From Pseudomonadota bacterium (GTDB lineage: Bacteria; Pseudomonadota; Gammaproteobacteria; Xanthomonadales; Xanthomonadaceae), in contig JAEWJB010000056.1 of NCBI GenBank assembly GCA_023386795.1, positions 1 through 30,316 of the forward strand: DNA of 30,316 nucleotides, written 5' to 3'. The notes under the pieces are model-generated. The model saw only the letters and a program-made list of their open reading frames with translations. It made no database searches and had not been told where the DNA came from. A program made the position numbers and the translations under genes. Positions 23,152 to 30,316 of the stretch are shown in pieces; position 1 is the stretch's first letter; each line of letters begins with the position of its first letter.

Positions 23152-24219
23152 ATGCGCAGGCCGACGATCAAGGACGTCGCCGAGCGCGCGAAGGTCTCGC
23201 TGAAGACCGTTTCGCGCGTCATCAACAACGAGCCGTCCGTCATGCAGGCCACCCGCGCAAGGGTGCTGCGGGCCATCGCCGACCTGGACTACGAACCTGA
23301 TCCCTCCGCGCGCAACCTGCGCAGCGGCACGCCGTTCGTGGTCGGCCTGGTCTACGACAACCCGAACCCGTACCACATCATCGGCGTGCAGAACGGCGTG
23401 CTGGCCGCCTGCCGCGAAACCGGCTTCGGCCTGCAGATCAATCCGGTCGATTCGACCTCCCCGCTGCTGGCCGAGGAACTGGCCGAGTGGGTGCAGCGCT
23501 CGCGCCTGGCCGGGCTGGTGCTGACCGCGCCGATGTCCGAACGCCCCGAACTGCTGGCCGGCCTGGCCGCGCGCGGGATCAAGACGGTGCGCATCATCGC
23601 CGCCACCGAAGACCCGGGCGATGGTGCCTGCGTCTACATCGACGACCGCGACGCCGCCTATGAGATCACCGAACACCTGATCCAGCTCGGCCACCAGCGC
23701 ATCGGCTTCCTGTGGGGTGGCCCGCAGCACCGTTCCAGCGGCGAGCGCTACGCCGGCTACGAGGCCGCACTGCGCGACTACGGCATCACCGTGGACAAGC
23801 ACCTCATCGTGCCGGGCGACTACACCTTCGACGACGGCTTCCGTGGTGCGCGCCGCCTGTTGGCGCTGCGCGAGCCGCCTACGGCCATCTTCGGCAGCAA
23901 CGACGAAATCGCCGCCGGCGTGCTGGCGGCGGCCAAGTCCTCCGGCATGAACGTGCCGTACCAGTTGTCCATCGCCGGCTTCGAGGACAGCCCGTTCTCG
24001 CGCCAGTCCTGGCCGCCGCTGACCACGGCCAAGCAGGCCACCGAGGACATCGCCCGTCATGCCGCGCGCCTGCTGATCAGCCAGCTGCGCAGCGACGCCT
24101 ACGACGAACAGGCGCCGCAGCTGCACAACCGCGGATTCGTGCCGCAGCTGGTGGTGCGCGGTTCCACCGCGCCCGCACCGGCCGCCGCGGCGCGTACCGT
24201 CCCGCCCGAACCGACCTGA
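23152..24219 (+). CDS. nagR: LacI-family transcriptional repressor of the GlcNAc locus
   Basis: A 355-residue regulator. The N-terminal helix-turn-helix is TIKDVAERAKVSLKTVSRVIN, followed by a hinge (DPSARNLRSG) and a periplasmic-binding-protein-like effector domain (FVVGLVYDNPNPYHIIGVQNG; VYIDDRDAAYEITEHLIQLGH; FGSNDEIAAGVLAAA; IAGFEDSPFSRQSWPPLTT). I place the start at ATG 23152 (MRRPTIKDV), which has GGAG 6 bases upstream and gives the normal LacI N-terminus; ATG 23119 would add 11 residues and has no clear ribosome site. The likely targets are the two palindromes at 21522 and 21744. The effector is unknown; a GlcNAc pathway intermediate is expected from context. It lies 58 bp behind nagP and 9 bp before nagB-II. 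Confidence 0.92.
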   Translation: MRRPTIKDVAERAKVSLKTVSRVINNEPSVMQATRARVLRAIADLDYEPDPSARNLRSGTPFVVGLVYDNPNPYHIIGVQNGVLAACRETGFGLQINPVDSTSPLLAEELAEWVQRSRLAGLVLTAPMSERPELLAGLAARGIKTVRIIAATEDPGDGACVYIDDRDAAYEITEHLIQLGHQRIGFLWGGPQHRSSGERYAGYEAALRDYGITVDKHLIVPGDYTFDDGFRGARRLLALREPPTAIFGSNDEIAAGVLAAAKSSGMNVPYQLSIAGFEDSPFSRQSWPPLTTAKQATEDIARHAARLLISQLRSDAYDEQAPQLHNRGFVPQLVVRGSTAPAPAAAARTVPPEPT

Positions 24220-24228
24220 CCCCCCCTC

Positions 24229-25257
24229 ATGCCACTGCCCGAAGAAAACCAGACCCTGATGTTCCGCGAAGCCGCGGAAACCGCCGATGTCGTCGCCGCG
24301 CAGTTCGCGCGCAACCGCGCCACGGTCGAGGCGCTGGCTGCCTCGTTGCGCGCCAACCCGCCGCCGTTCGTGGTGACCTGCGCGCGTGGCAGCTCCGACC
24401 ACGCGGCCACCTACGCCAAATACCTGTTCGAGACCCAGCTGGGTATCGTCACGGCTTCGGCGTCGCCGTCGGTGGGTTCGGTGTACGAGGCGCCGCTGTC
24501 GTTGCAAGGTGCGCTGTACCTGGTGATCTCGCAGTCGGGCAAGAGCCCGGACCTGCTGCGCAATGCCGAGGCTGCCAAGGCCGCCGGCGCGCGCGTCGTG
24601 GCGCTGGTGAACGTGGAGGATTCCCCGCTGGCGCAGTTGGCCGATACGGTGATTCCGCTCGGCGCCGGCCCCGAGCGCAGCGTGGCGGCGACCAAGAGCT
24701 ACCTCGCCTCGCTGGCGGCGATCCTGCAGTTGGGTGCACTGTGGAAGCAGGACCCGTCGCTGCTGCATGCGCTTGACGCGCTGCCCTCCGCGCTGCGCCA
24801 GGCCTGGGCCGCGGACTGGCGCGCGCTGACCGAAGGCTTGGTCGGTGCGCGCAACCTGTTCGTGCTCGGTCGTGGCCTTGGCCTGGCCGCCGCGCAGGAA
24901 GCGGCGCTGAAGTTCAAGGAAACCTGTGGCCTGCATGCCGAGGCCTACAGCTCGGCCGAAGTGAAGCACGGCCCGATGGCGCTGGTGGATGCCGGTTTCC
25001 CGGTGCTGGCCTTCGCGCAGCCGGATGAAACCGGCGCCGGCACGCGCGCCGTGGCCGAGGAATTCCGCGCGCGTGGTGCGCAGGTGTGGCTGGCCGCCGC
25101 GGATGGCGATCTGCCGCTGGCCGCCGCGCCGCACCCGGTGTGCACGCCGCTGCTCACCATCCAGAGCTTCTATCGCGCGATCAACGCGCTGGCGCTGCGC
25201 CGGGGCCACAATCCCGACCTGCCGCCCCATCTGAACAAGGTCACCGAGACGGTCTGA
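24229..25257 (+). CDS. nagB-II: Glucosamine-6-phosphate deaminase, SIS-domain type (NagB-II)
   Basis: A 342-residue enzyme with two SIS (sugar isomerase) domains, equal to the isomerase half of GlmS without the glutaminase domain. It converts GlcN-6-P to fructose-6-P and ammonia. Key blocks: ENQTLMFREAAETADVV start, VTCARGSSDHAATYAKY, VISQSGKSPDLL (phosphosugar Ser-Gly-Lys-Ser loop), PERSVAATKSYLASL (a T-K-x-Y as in GlmS), LGRGLGLAAAQEAALKFKET, HAEAYSSAEVKHGP (Glu and His of the isomerase site) and the terminal LPPHLNKVTETV, matching the GlmS C-tail D-x-P-x-x-L-x-K-x-V-T-V. It is an analogue of, not homologous to, E. coli NagB. The gap to nagA is 4 bp. There is no ribosome site of note, so translation is probably coupled to nagR. 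Confidence 0.94.
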   Translation: MPLPEENQTLMFREAAETADVVAAQFARNRATVEALAASLRANPPPFVVTCARGSSDHAATYAKYLFETQLGIVTASASPSVGSVYEAPLSLQGALYLVISQSGKSPDLLRNAEAAKAAGARVVALVNVEDSPLAQLADTVIPLGAGPERSVAATKSYLASLAAILQLGALWKQDPSLLHALDALPSALRQAWAADWRALTEGLVGARNLFVLGRGLGLAAAQEAALKFKETCGLHAEAYSSAEVKHGPMALVDAGFPVLAFAQPDETGAGTRAVAEEFRARGAQVWLAAADGDLPLAAAPHPVCTPLLTIQSFYRAINALALRRGHNPDLPPHLNKVTETV

Positions 25258-25261
25258 CGCC

Positions 25262-26401
25262 ATGGCGATCGCGCTGCGCAACGGAAAGGTCCTCACCGAT
25301 CACGGCTTCCGCGAGGACGTGGCGGTGCTGGTGGAAGAGGGGCGCATCGTCGCGCTGGTGCCGCTGGATGATCCGCGCGTGGTCGCGGCCACCGCGGTGG
25401 ACCTGCAGGGGCACACGCTGCTGCCGGGCTACATCGATGCGCAGGTCAACGGCGGCGGTGGCTACCTGTTCAACAACACGCCGGATGTGCACGCGCTGGC
25501 GGAGATCGCCCGCGCGCACCGCCGCTTCGGCACCACCGGCATGCTGCCGACGTTGATCAGCGACGACGCGGCGGTGATGGAAAAAGCCATCGCCGCCACC
25601 GCGCAGGCCATCGATGCCGGCGTGCCCGGCGTTCTTGGCATCCACCTGGAAGGCCCGTATATCGCCCCGGCGCGCAAGGGCACGCATGACGCCAGCAAGT
25701 TCCGCGTGCCGGATGCCGCCGAGGTGGCGATGGCGGCATCGCTGCGCAATGGCGTGACGCTGCTGACCTTGGCGCCGGAGCAGGTGCCGGCCGAGACGGT
25801 GCGCGCGCTGGTCGCCGCGGGCGTGATCGTCGCCGCCGGCCACACGGCGGCCACTTACGAACAGGTCCGCGCAGGCCTGGAAGCAGGCATTTCCGGCTTC
25901 ACCCATCTGTACAACGCGATGTCGCCGCTGCAAGGGCGCGAGCCCGGCGCGGTCGGTGCGGCGCTGGAGGATGCGGGCAGCTGGTGCGGCATCATCGTGG
26001 ACGGCGTGCACGTGCATCCCGCCAGCCTGCGCGTGGCGCTGGCTGCCAAGCCGCGCGGCAAGCTGTTTCTTGTCACCGACGCGATGCCGCCGGTCGGCGC
26101 GGACGATCCGAGCTATTCGCTATACGGTGAAATCATCACCGCCGTGGACGGTGTGGTGCGCAACGCCGCTGGTGCACTGGCGGGTTCCGCGCTGGACATG
26201 GCCACCGCCGTGCGCAACAGCGTGCGGTTGCTCGGCCTGCCACTGGAGGAGGCCGCGCGCATGGCGTCGACCTACCCGGCGCAATTCCTCGGCCTGGGCG
26301 AACGCTATGGCCGCATCGCGCCGGGTTACCAGGCCGACCTGGTGCTGGTCGACGATGACCTGCAGGTCGTCGCGACCTGGATCGCCGGCAGCGCGGACTG
26401 A
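25262..26401 (+). CDS. nagA: N-acetylglucosamine-6-phosphate deacetylase
   Basis: A 379-residue amidohydrolase that removes acetate from GlcNAc-6-P. Motifs: PGYIDAQVNGGGGYLF (the Gln-x-Asn substitution for the HxH of other amidohydrolases, as in E. coli NagA), GIHLEGPYIAPARKG with metal ligand Glu130, AAGHTAATYEQ with His194, GFTHLYNAMSPLQGREPG with His215, IIVDGVHVHP (substrate His) and catalytic Asp273 in LVTDAMPPVG. With one Glu and two His as ligands, a single-metal site is expected. Its length is normal. Its stop overlaps the nagX start by one base (TGATG). All catalytic residues are in place, so I see no reason to doubt activity. Confidence 0.96.
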   Translation: MAIALRNGKVLTDHGFREDVAVLVEEGRIVALVPLDDPRVVAATAVDLQGHTLLPGYIDAQVNGGGGYLFNNTPDVHALAEIARAHRRFGTTGMLPTLISDDAAVMEKAIAATAQAIDAGVPGVLGIHLEGPYIAPARKGTHDASKFRVPDAAEVAMAASLRNGVTLLTLAPEQVPAETVRALVAAGVIVAAGHTAATYEQVRAGLEAGISGFTHLYNAMSPLQGREPGAVGAALEDAGSWCGIIVDGVHVHPASLRVALAAKPRGKLFLVTDAMPPVGADDPSYSLYGEIITAVDGVVRNAAGALAGSALDMATAVRNSVRLLGLPLEEAARMASTYPAQFLGLGERYGRIAPGYQADLVLVDDDLQVVATWIAGSAD

Positions 26402-27480
26402 TGTCCACCACCGGCAAGGCGCCGCGCTACGCATCGGTCGATGCGCTGCGCGGCCTGACAGTGGCGGCGATGCTGCTGGTCAATGATCCGGGCGAATGGG
26501 CGCACGTGTGGTGGCCGCTGGAGCACGCCGAGTGGAATGGCTGCACGCCCACCGACCTGATCTTCCCGATGTTCCTGTTCATCGTGGGCGTGTCGATTTC
26601 GCTGGGCGTGGTGCCGCGTGCGCTTGCCGGCGACGATCGCGGCGCGCTGACGCGCACGGTGTGGGTGCGCGCGCTCCGCATCCTCGGGCTGGGCTTGCTG
26701 CTGCACCTGCTGGCGTGGTGGTGGCTGGACAAGCCGCACTTCCGCCCGTGGGGCGTGCTGCAGCGGATCGGCCTGTGCTTCGGCATCGTCGGCAGCGTGG
26801 CGCTGTGGATGAAGCCCCGGATGCAGTGGGGATTGATCGGCGTGTTGCTCGTGGGCTGGGCGGCGTTGCTGTTCGCCGGCGGCTCGCTGGCGCCGTTCCA
26901 GAACATTGCCAGCCGCGTGGATACCGCGCTGCTCGGCCCACTGGTGTACCAGTACGACGCCGCGACTGGGCTGGGGCACGACCCGGAAGGCCTGCTTTCC
27001 ACACTGGGCGCACTGGCGACGACGTTGCTGGGTCTGCGTGCGGGTGATTGGCTGCGCGAGGGGCATCGTCGCTGGCTGGTGTTCGGCGGCGTGGTGATCG
27101 GGCTGCTGGGACTGGCCTGGTCGGTGTGGCTGCCGTTGAACAAGAATCTGTGGACGTCGTCCTACGTGCTGTGGAGCGCGGGCGTGTCGATGCTGCTGCT
27201 CGCGCTGGTGCACGTGCTGGTGGACCTGCGTGGCTGGCCGGCGGTGGGGCGCAGTTTCGGTGTCAACGCGATTGCCGCCTACGGCGGTTCGGCATTGATG
27301 GTGTATGCGCTGGCGGGCCTGGGTTGGTGGGCGCCGATCTACGAGCGCGGCTTCGCCAGCTGGATCGCGCCGCTGGCCGGGCGCGAGGTGTCCTCGGCGG
27401 CGTTCGCGGTGGTGTTCGTCGCGGTGTGGTGGGCGATCGTGCGCTGGATGGATGCGCGGCGGTGGTACGTCAAGATCTGA
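26401..27480 (+). CDS. nagX: NagX, multi-pass membrane protein of the DUF5009/HGSNAT-like family
   Basis: A 359-residue inner-membrane protein with about 9-10 hydrophobic segments. RYASVDALRGLTVAAMLLVNDPG at the start, then WNGCTPTDLIFPMFLFIVGVSISL and LRILGLGLLLHLLAWWWL, are the hallmark of the family related to the lysosomal heparan-alpha-glucosaminide N-acetyltransferase HGSNAT. In gammaproteobacterial GlcNAc regulons this gene is called nagX; its reaction has not been established to my knowledge, and transmembrane acetylation of glucosamine is an inference from the human relative. The conserved Asp in SVDALRG and Asp/Pro in TPTDLIFP are kept. It starts on the last base of the nagA stop (TGATG), so it is translationally coupled and is the final gene of the plus arm. 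A REP pair follows. Confidence 0.9.
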   Translation: MSTTGKAPRYASVDALRGLTVAAMLLVNDPGEWAHVWWPLEHAEWNGCTPTDLIFPMFLFIVGVSISLGVVPRALAGDDRGALTRTVWVRALRILGLGLLLHLLAWWWLDKPHFRPWGVLQRIGLCFGIVGSVALWMKPRMQWGLIGVLLVGWAALLFAGGSLAPFQNIASRVDTALLGPLVYQYDAATGLGHDPEGLLSTLGALATTLLGLRAGDWLREGHRRWLVFGGVVIGLLGLAWSVWLPLNKNLWTSSYVLWSAGVSMLLLALVHVLVDLRGWPAVGRSFGVNAIAAYGGSALMVYALAGLGWWAPIYERGFASWIAPLAGREVSSAAFAVVFVAVWWAIVRWMDARRWYVKI

Positions 27481-27513
27481 GCGTATCGGCGTTGGCGGGT
27501 GGGCCCTGCCGTT

Positions 27514-27590
27514 GTAGGAAGGACTTCAGCCCCGACGCGGGGTGTCGTGAATAATCGGGATGGCAGTGGCGGCTGAAGCCGCTCCTGCAG
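27514..27590. repeat. Inverted REP pair made of two different subtypes
   Basis: The left unit GTAGGAAGGACTTCAGCCCC (from 27514) is a decayed form of a GGGACTTCAGTCCC-type REP. The right unit GCGGCTGAAGCCGCTCCTGC (27570-27589) is the inverse of the GCGGCTTCAGCCGC type seen at 15061. About 35 bp separate them. The pair sits between convergent nagX and cca; I see no gene in 27481-27642. Confidence 0.8.
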
Positions 27591-27642
27591 ACCAGACGAG
27601 TTGCGGGGTGGCGGCTGGGCAGGGCGAGGTGAAATGCCCGTG

Positions 27643-28872
27643 CTATTTCCGCAGTGTCCTGGCCTGGCCAATCGCCGCGATCCTCGCCTTCGCCAGTGCT
27701 TCGCCGACCTGCGGCCCCTGCAGGCCTTCGTTTTGCAGATCGCGTGCGTTGATCGCCAGCGCCGCTTCATGCAGCCGGCACAGCTCGGGGCCCTGCGGAT
27801 AATCCTCCTCCGCGCTGCCCAGCCGCCCGCGTTTGTCCGCTTCGCATACCACCGCGATCTGCGCAATCCGCTCCGGCCGGCGAAAGCCGTCGCAGCGGCC
27901 CAGCAGTTCGTGCACCGTCGCGTCACGCAGCTCGCCGATGCGATGCACGTTCAAGTGTTCGCGGCACACGCTCTCGGCCAGCTGCCGGTAATCCTGCGGC
28001 ACCTTCAGCCGCTCGCTCATCGCCCGCGTCGGGGCCACGCCGCGCTGTTCGTGCATGACGTGGCGGGGGAGTTGGTCGCTCGGCGTCAGCGCCTTGCCCA
28101 GGTCATGGCACAGCGCGGCGTAGCCAATCATCGCGTCGCCCGGACGCAATCGCGCGGCCATGTCGCTCACCATCTCCTGGTGCACGCCGGTATCCACCTC
28201 GGGATGGAATTCGGCGCGCTGCGGTACCCCGTACAACGCTTCGACCTCCGGCAGCACCGCGCCCAACGCGTGCGCCTCGTGCAGCGTGCGCAGGAACGCG
28301 GACGGCTGCGCGGAAGCCAGCGCCTTGCGCAGTTCCTGCCACACCCGTTCGGGGACCAGCGCATCGAGCTCGCCACTGGCGGCGATCTCGCGCATCAGCG
28401 CGAGCGTTTCCGGCGCCAGCGTGAAGCCCAGCGGCGCGAAGCGCGCCATGAACCTCGCGGCACGCAGCACGCGCAGTGGATCCTCGACGAACGCCGGCCC
28501 GACATGCCGCAGCACGCGTGCTTCGATGTCCCGCACGCCGCCATACGGATCGACCAGCGTGCCGTCATCGGCGCGTGCGATGGCGTTGAGGGTGAAATCG
28601 CGCCGCTGCAGGTCCTGCTCCAGCGTCACCGAGGGGTCGGCATCGACCACGAAACCGCGATAGCCGCGTCCGGTCTTGCGCTCGGTGCGTGCCAGCGCGT
28701 ATTCCTCGCCGGTCTCTGGATGCAGGAACACCGGGAAGTCGCGGCCCACGGCCTTGTAGCCTTGGGCCTCCATCGCGGCCTGGTCGGCGCCGACCACCAC
28801 CCAGTCGCGGTCGCCGGCCGGCAGGTTCAGCAGGGCATCGCGGACGGCGCCGCCAACGAGATAGATCTCCAT
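27643..28872 (-). CDS. cca: CCA-adding tRNA nucleotidyltransferase, bifunctional HD-domain type
   Basis: A 409-residue class II nucleotidyltransferase that adds or repairs the 3' CCA of tRNA. N-terminal head: MEIYLVGGAVRDALL (GG and RD), catalytic Asp21/Asp23 in GDRDWVVVG, RRDFTLNAIA, EDPLRVLRAARFMARF and VPERVWQELRKAL (template region pattern). The C-terminal HD domain carries GYAALCHDLGKALTP and MHEQRGVAPTRAM, as in E. coli-type enzymes with phosphohydrolase activity on 2',3'-cyclic phosphates. The length matches the E. coli enzyme. The start at 28872 gives the canonical MEIYLVGGAVRD. It follows the transglycosylase gene on the same strand by 35 bp, so the two may share a transcript. Confidence 0.96.
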   Translation of the reverse strand: MEIYLVGGAVRDALLNLPAGDRDWVVVGADQAAMEAQGYKAVGRDFPVFLHPETGEEYALARTERKTGRGYRGFVVDADPSVTLEQDLQRRDFTLNAIARADDGTLVDPYGGVRDIEARVLRHVGPAFVEDPLRVLRAARFMARFAPLGFTLAPETLALMREIAASGELDALVPERVWQELRKALASAQPSAFLRTLHEAHALGAVLPEVEALYGVPQRAEFHPEVDTGVHQEMVSDMAARLRPGDAMIGYAALCHDLGKALTPSDQLPRHVMHEQRGVAPTRAMSERLKVPQDYRQLAESVCREHLNVHRIGELRDATVHELLGRCDGFRRPERIAQIAVVCEADKRGRLGSAEEDYPQGPELCRLHEAALAINARDLQNEGLQGPQVGEALAKARIAAIGQARTLRK

Positions 28873-28907
28873 CGCGCCATGATGCCCGAAGCCGGCGCTG
28901 CCGCGGC

Positions 28908-30316
28908 TCAGCGGCTGCCGGCCGGAGCCGCGGCCGCCGCCGTGTTGCAGACGAAAGCCTTGCGCTTGTCCTGCAGCGTGCCGACGAGGCGGTCGCTCAG
29001 CGGCAGGGCGTCGCCATTGAGTCGCCAGTCGTAGATCACGCTGAAGGCCATCACGCGGGCGACGTAATCGCGGGTTTCCTTGTAGCTGATCGTTTCTATC
29101 CAGAAATCCGGGTCGTGCGAGGGCCGTTGGTCCAGCCAGCGCGCCGCCGGCGTCGGGCCGGCGTTGTAGGCGGCGATGGTCACGTAGGGCTGGCCGTACT
29201 TGTCCAGCAACTGGCGCAGGTAGGCCGTGCCGATGGCGATGTTGACGTCCGGGTCGTACAGGCTCGATGCACCGCTGTAGCTGGCCAGGCCGATGCGCTT
29301 GGCCACGCCGTTGCCGGTGCCGGGCAGCACCTGCATCAGGCCCATCGCATTGGCCGGCGAGCGGGCATTGGCGTTGAACACGCTTTCGGCGCGGATCTCC
29401 GCAGCCACCCAGGCCGGGTCGATGCCATTGCGCGCAGCCTCGCGACGAATGGTGTCGCCGTGGTGCAGCGGGAAGCGCAGGGTATACAGGCGCTGCTCTT
29501 CCGGCTTCTTGCCCAGCGAGAACACTGCGCGGTCGAACCAGCCGACCTCGCCAGCCAGTTCCACCGCCAGCCGGCGCTGGGTGTCGTCGAAGCGGGTGAG
29601 GGCGTCGTTCCATTCCAGCGTCGCCCAGCTGGCGCGGTCCAGCTGGAACAGTTCCAGTGCGCGCACCAGCGCCGGGTCGCGTGCGATGGCACTGCGCGCC
29701 TGCGCGGTGTCGTTCGGTTCCCACGGGCACAGGACGTAGGGCTGGCCGATCTTGTCGGCGGCCAGGAAGCCATGGAAGGTCGGGCTCTGCGCGGCACCGC
29801 GGTACCACGCCTGCGCTTCACCGCTGCGGCCCAGCTTCTCGGCCAGGCGCGCGCGGAAATACTGCCAGCGCGAGTCGTCGCGCTGCGCCTGCGGCATCTT
29901 CTCGATGCCGGCCAGCGCGGCCGGCCAATCCCCGCGCGACATGGCTTCGCGCACGCGCCACTCGCGCAGGCGTTCGTCGTAGGCCGCTTCGGGCACCGCC
30001 TGCAGGCGGCGCGCCGAATCGGGCAGGTAAGAGGCCACCGTCCACAGCGCGATCTGGTACAGCACCTTGCCACGCTGGGTGGCATCGAGCGCCAGCGCGT
30101 CGCCGACCTGTGGCAGCAGGCGCTCGGCGGCATCCGGGTTGGCCTTGGCCAGTGCGGACAGGCCGGCCACCGCGATCCGGCGGCTGCGGTCGCTGCGCGG
30201 CCACGACAATGCGCGCGTGTCGGCGGCGGCGACGAAGGCGGCGTAGTCGTTGGCTTGCGCCTGCTCGGCGGCGGGCAGGCCCTGCGCGGCGGCGCGCATC
30301 ACCGCCGGCTGCTGCT
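28908..30316 (-). CDS. slt: Soluble lytic murein transglycosylase, Slt70-like, 3' part (5' end outside window)
   Basis: The visible 469 residues are the C-terminal part of a periplasmic enzyme that cleaves the glycan strands of peptidoglycan to 1,6-anhydro-muropeptides. The first about 270 residues are alpha-helical superhelix repeats rich in Ala and Leu (the ring-shaped U domain). Then comes the linker LYTLRFPLHHGDTIRREAARNGIDPAWV, and the SLT lysozyme-like domain with catalytic Glu in AAEIRAESVFNANARSPANAMGLMQVLP (the Glu before Ser), IAIGTAYLRQLLDKYG, VTIAAYNAGPTPAARWL and ETRDYVARVMAF. The frame is open to the right edge; the GTG near 30302 is not a start because the helical repeat continues upstream. 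The symbol is by family. Confidence 0.92.
   Translation of the reverse strand, partial: QQPAVMRAAAQGLPAAEQAQANDYAAFVAAADTRALSWPRSDRSRRIAVAGLSALAKANPDAAERLLPQVGDALALDATQRGKVLYQIALWTVASYLPDSARRLQAVPEAAYDERLREWRVREAMSRGDWPAALAGIEKMPQAQRDDSRWQYFRARLAEKLGRSGEAQAWYRGAAQSPTFHGFLAADKIGQPYVLCPWEPNDTAQARSAIARDPALVRALELFQLDRASWATLEWNDALTRFDDTQRRLAVELAGEVGWFDRAVFSLGKKPEEQRLYTLRFPLHHGDTIRREAARNGIDPAWVAAEIRAESVFNANARSPANAMGLMQVLPGTGNGVAKRIGLASYSGASSLYDPDVNIAIGTAYLRQLLDKYGQPYVTIAAYNAGPTPAARWLDQRPSHDPDFWIETISYKETRDYVARVMAFSVIYDWRLNGDALPLSDRLVGTLQDKRKAFVCNTAAAAAPAGSR

Noticed and set aside
22951..25296. Minus-strand open frame of 781 codons over nagR and nagB-II
   Set aside because: Both plus-strand genes are well supported; the antisense product is a repetitive Gly/Arg/Gln-rich sequence with no family signature.

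Overview
This is a high-GC (roughly 70%) chromosomal window with densely packed genes in short operons. I place it in the Xanthomonadaceae or a close relative (Lysobacter, Luteimonas, Pseudoxanthomonas or Stenotrophomonas type). The reasons are the TonB-dependent receptor joined to an N-acetylglucosamine (GlcNAc) utilisation locus of the nagP-nagR-nagB-II-nagA-nagX type, and GTAG-type REP palindromes of the kind known from Xanthomonas and Stenotrophomonas. The genus cannot be fixed by reading alone. I see no rRNA, tRNA, prophage, insertion sequence, CRISPR array or defence island.

Positions 1-6764 hold mixed housekeeping and envelope genes: the 3' part of a LysR regulator, a VOC-fold protein, a secreted endonuclease/exonuclease/phosphatase-fold protein, a DUF2242 lipoprotein with a Pro-Ala tail, a glycine-zipper outer-membrane protein, a secreted protein of unknown function that may have a Tgl-type transglutaminase fold, a short-form 6-phosphogluconate dehydrogenase and a Gfo/Idh/MocA oxidoreductase. 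Positions 6896-11261 hold a BON-domain protein with a strong terminator. A tightly coupled three-gene signalling operon follows: a CHASE3-PAS histidine kinase, a stand-alone receiver, and a receiver-kinase-receiver hybrid. None of the three has a DNA-binding output domain.

Positions 11268-15200 hold an Anbu-type proteasome homologue, folK, a pteridine reductase facing folK across a REP element, a MidA-type methyltransferase and a VanZ-like membrane protein whose stop codon lies inside a REP element.

Positions 15203-27480 are the main accessory feature, a two-armed GlcNAc/chito-oligosaccharide locus. The minus arm, in transcription order, is a glucokinase-family sugar kinase, a TonB-dependent receptor and a secreted GH20 hexosaminidase. 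The plus arm is the inner-membrane MFS permease NagP, the LacI repressor NagR, the isomerising deaminase NagB-II, the deacetylase NagA and the membrane protein NagX. The arms diverge from a 359-bp region with two related LacI-type palindromes, each placed on or beside a -35-like TTGACA hexamer. The inferred route is: hexosaminidase releases GlcNAc, the receptor carries sugar across the outer membrane, NagP across the inner membrane, the kinase phosphorylates it, NagA deacetylates it, and NagB-II converts GlcN-6-P to fructose-6-P.

Positions 27481-30316 hold a REP pair, then cca (tRNA nucleotidyltransferase) and the 3' part of a soluble lytic murein transglycosylase gene that runs off the right edge. 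Most of the window is recognisable biology. The points I rate most worth checking are the Tgl-like protein, the regulatory architecture of the nag divergent region, the output-less signalling operon with its degenerate receiver and upstream palindrome, and the Anbu homologue that stands without its usual partners.
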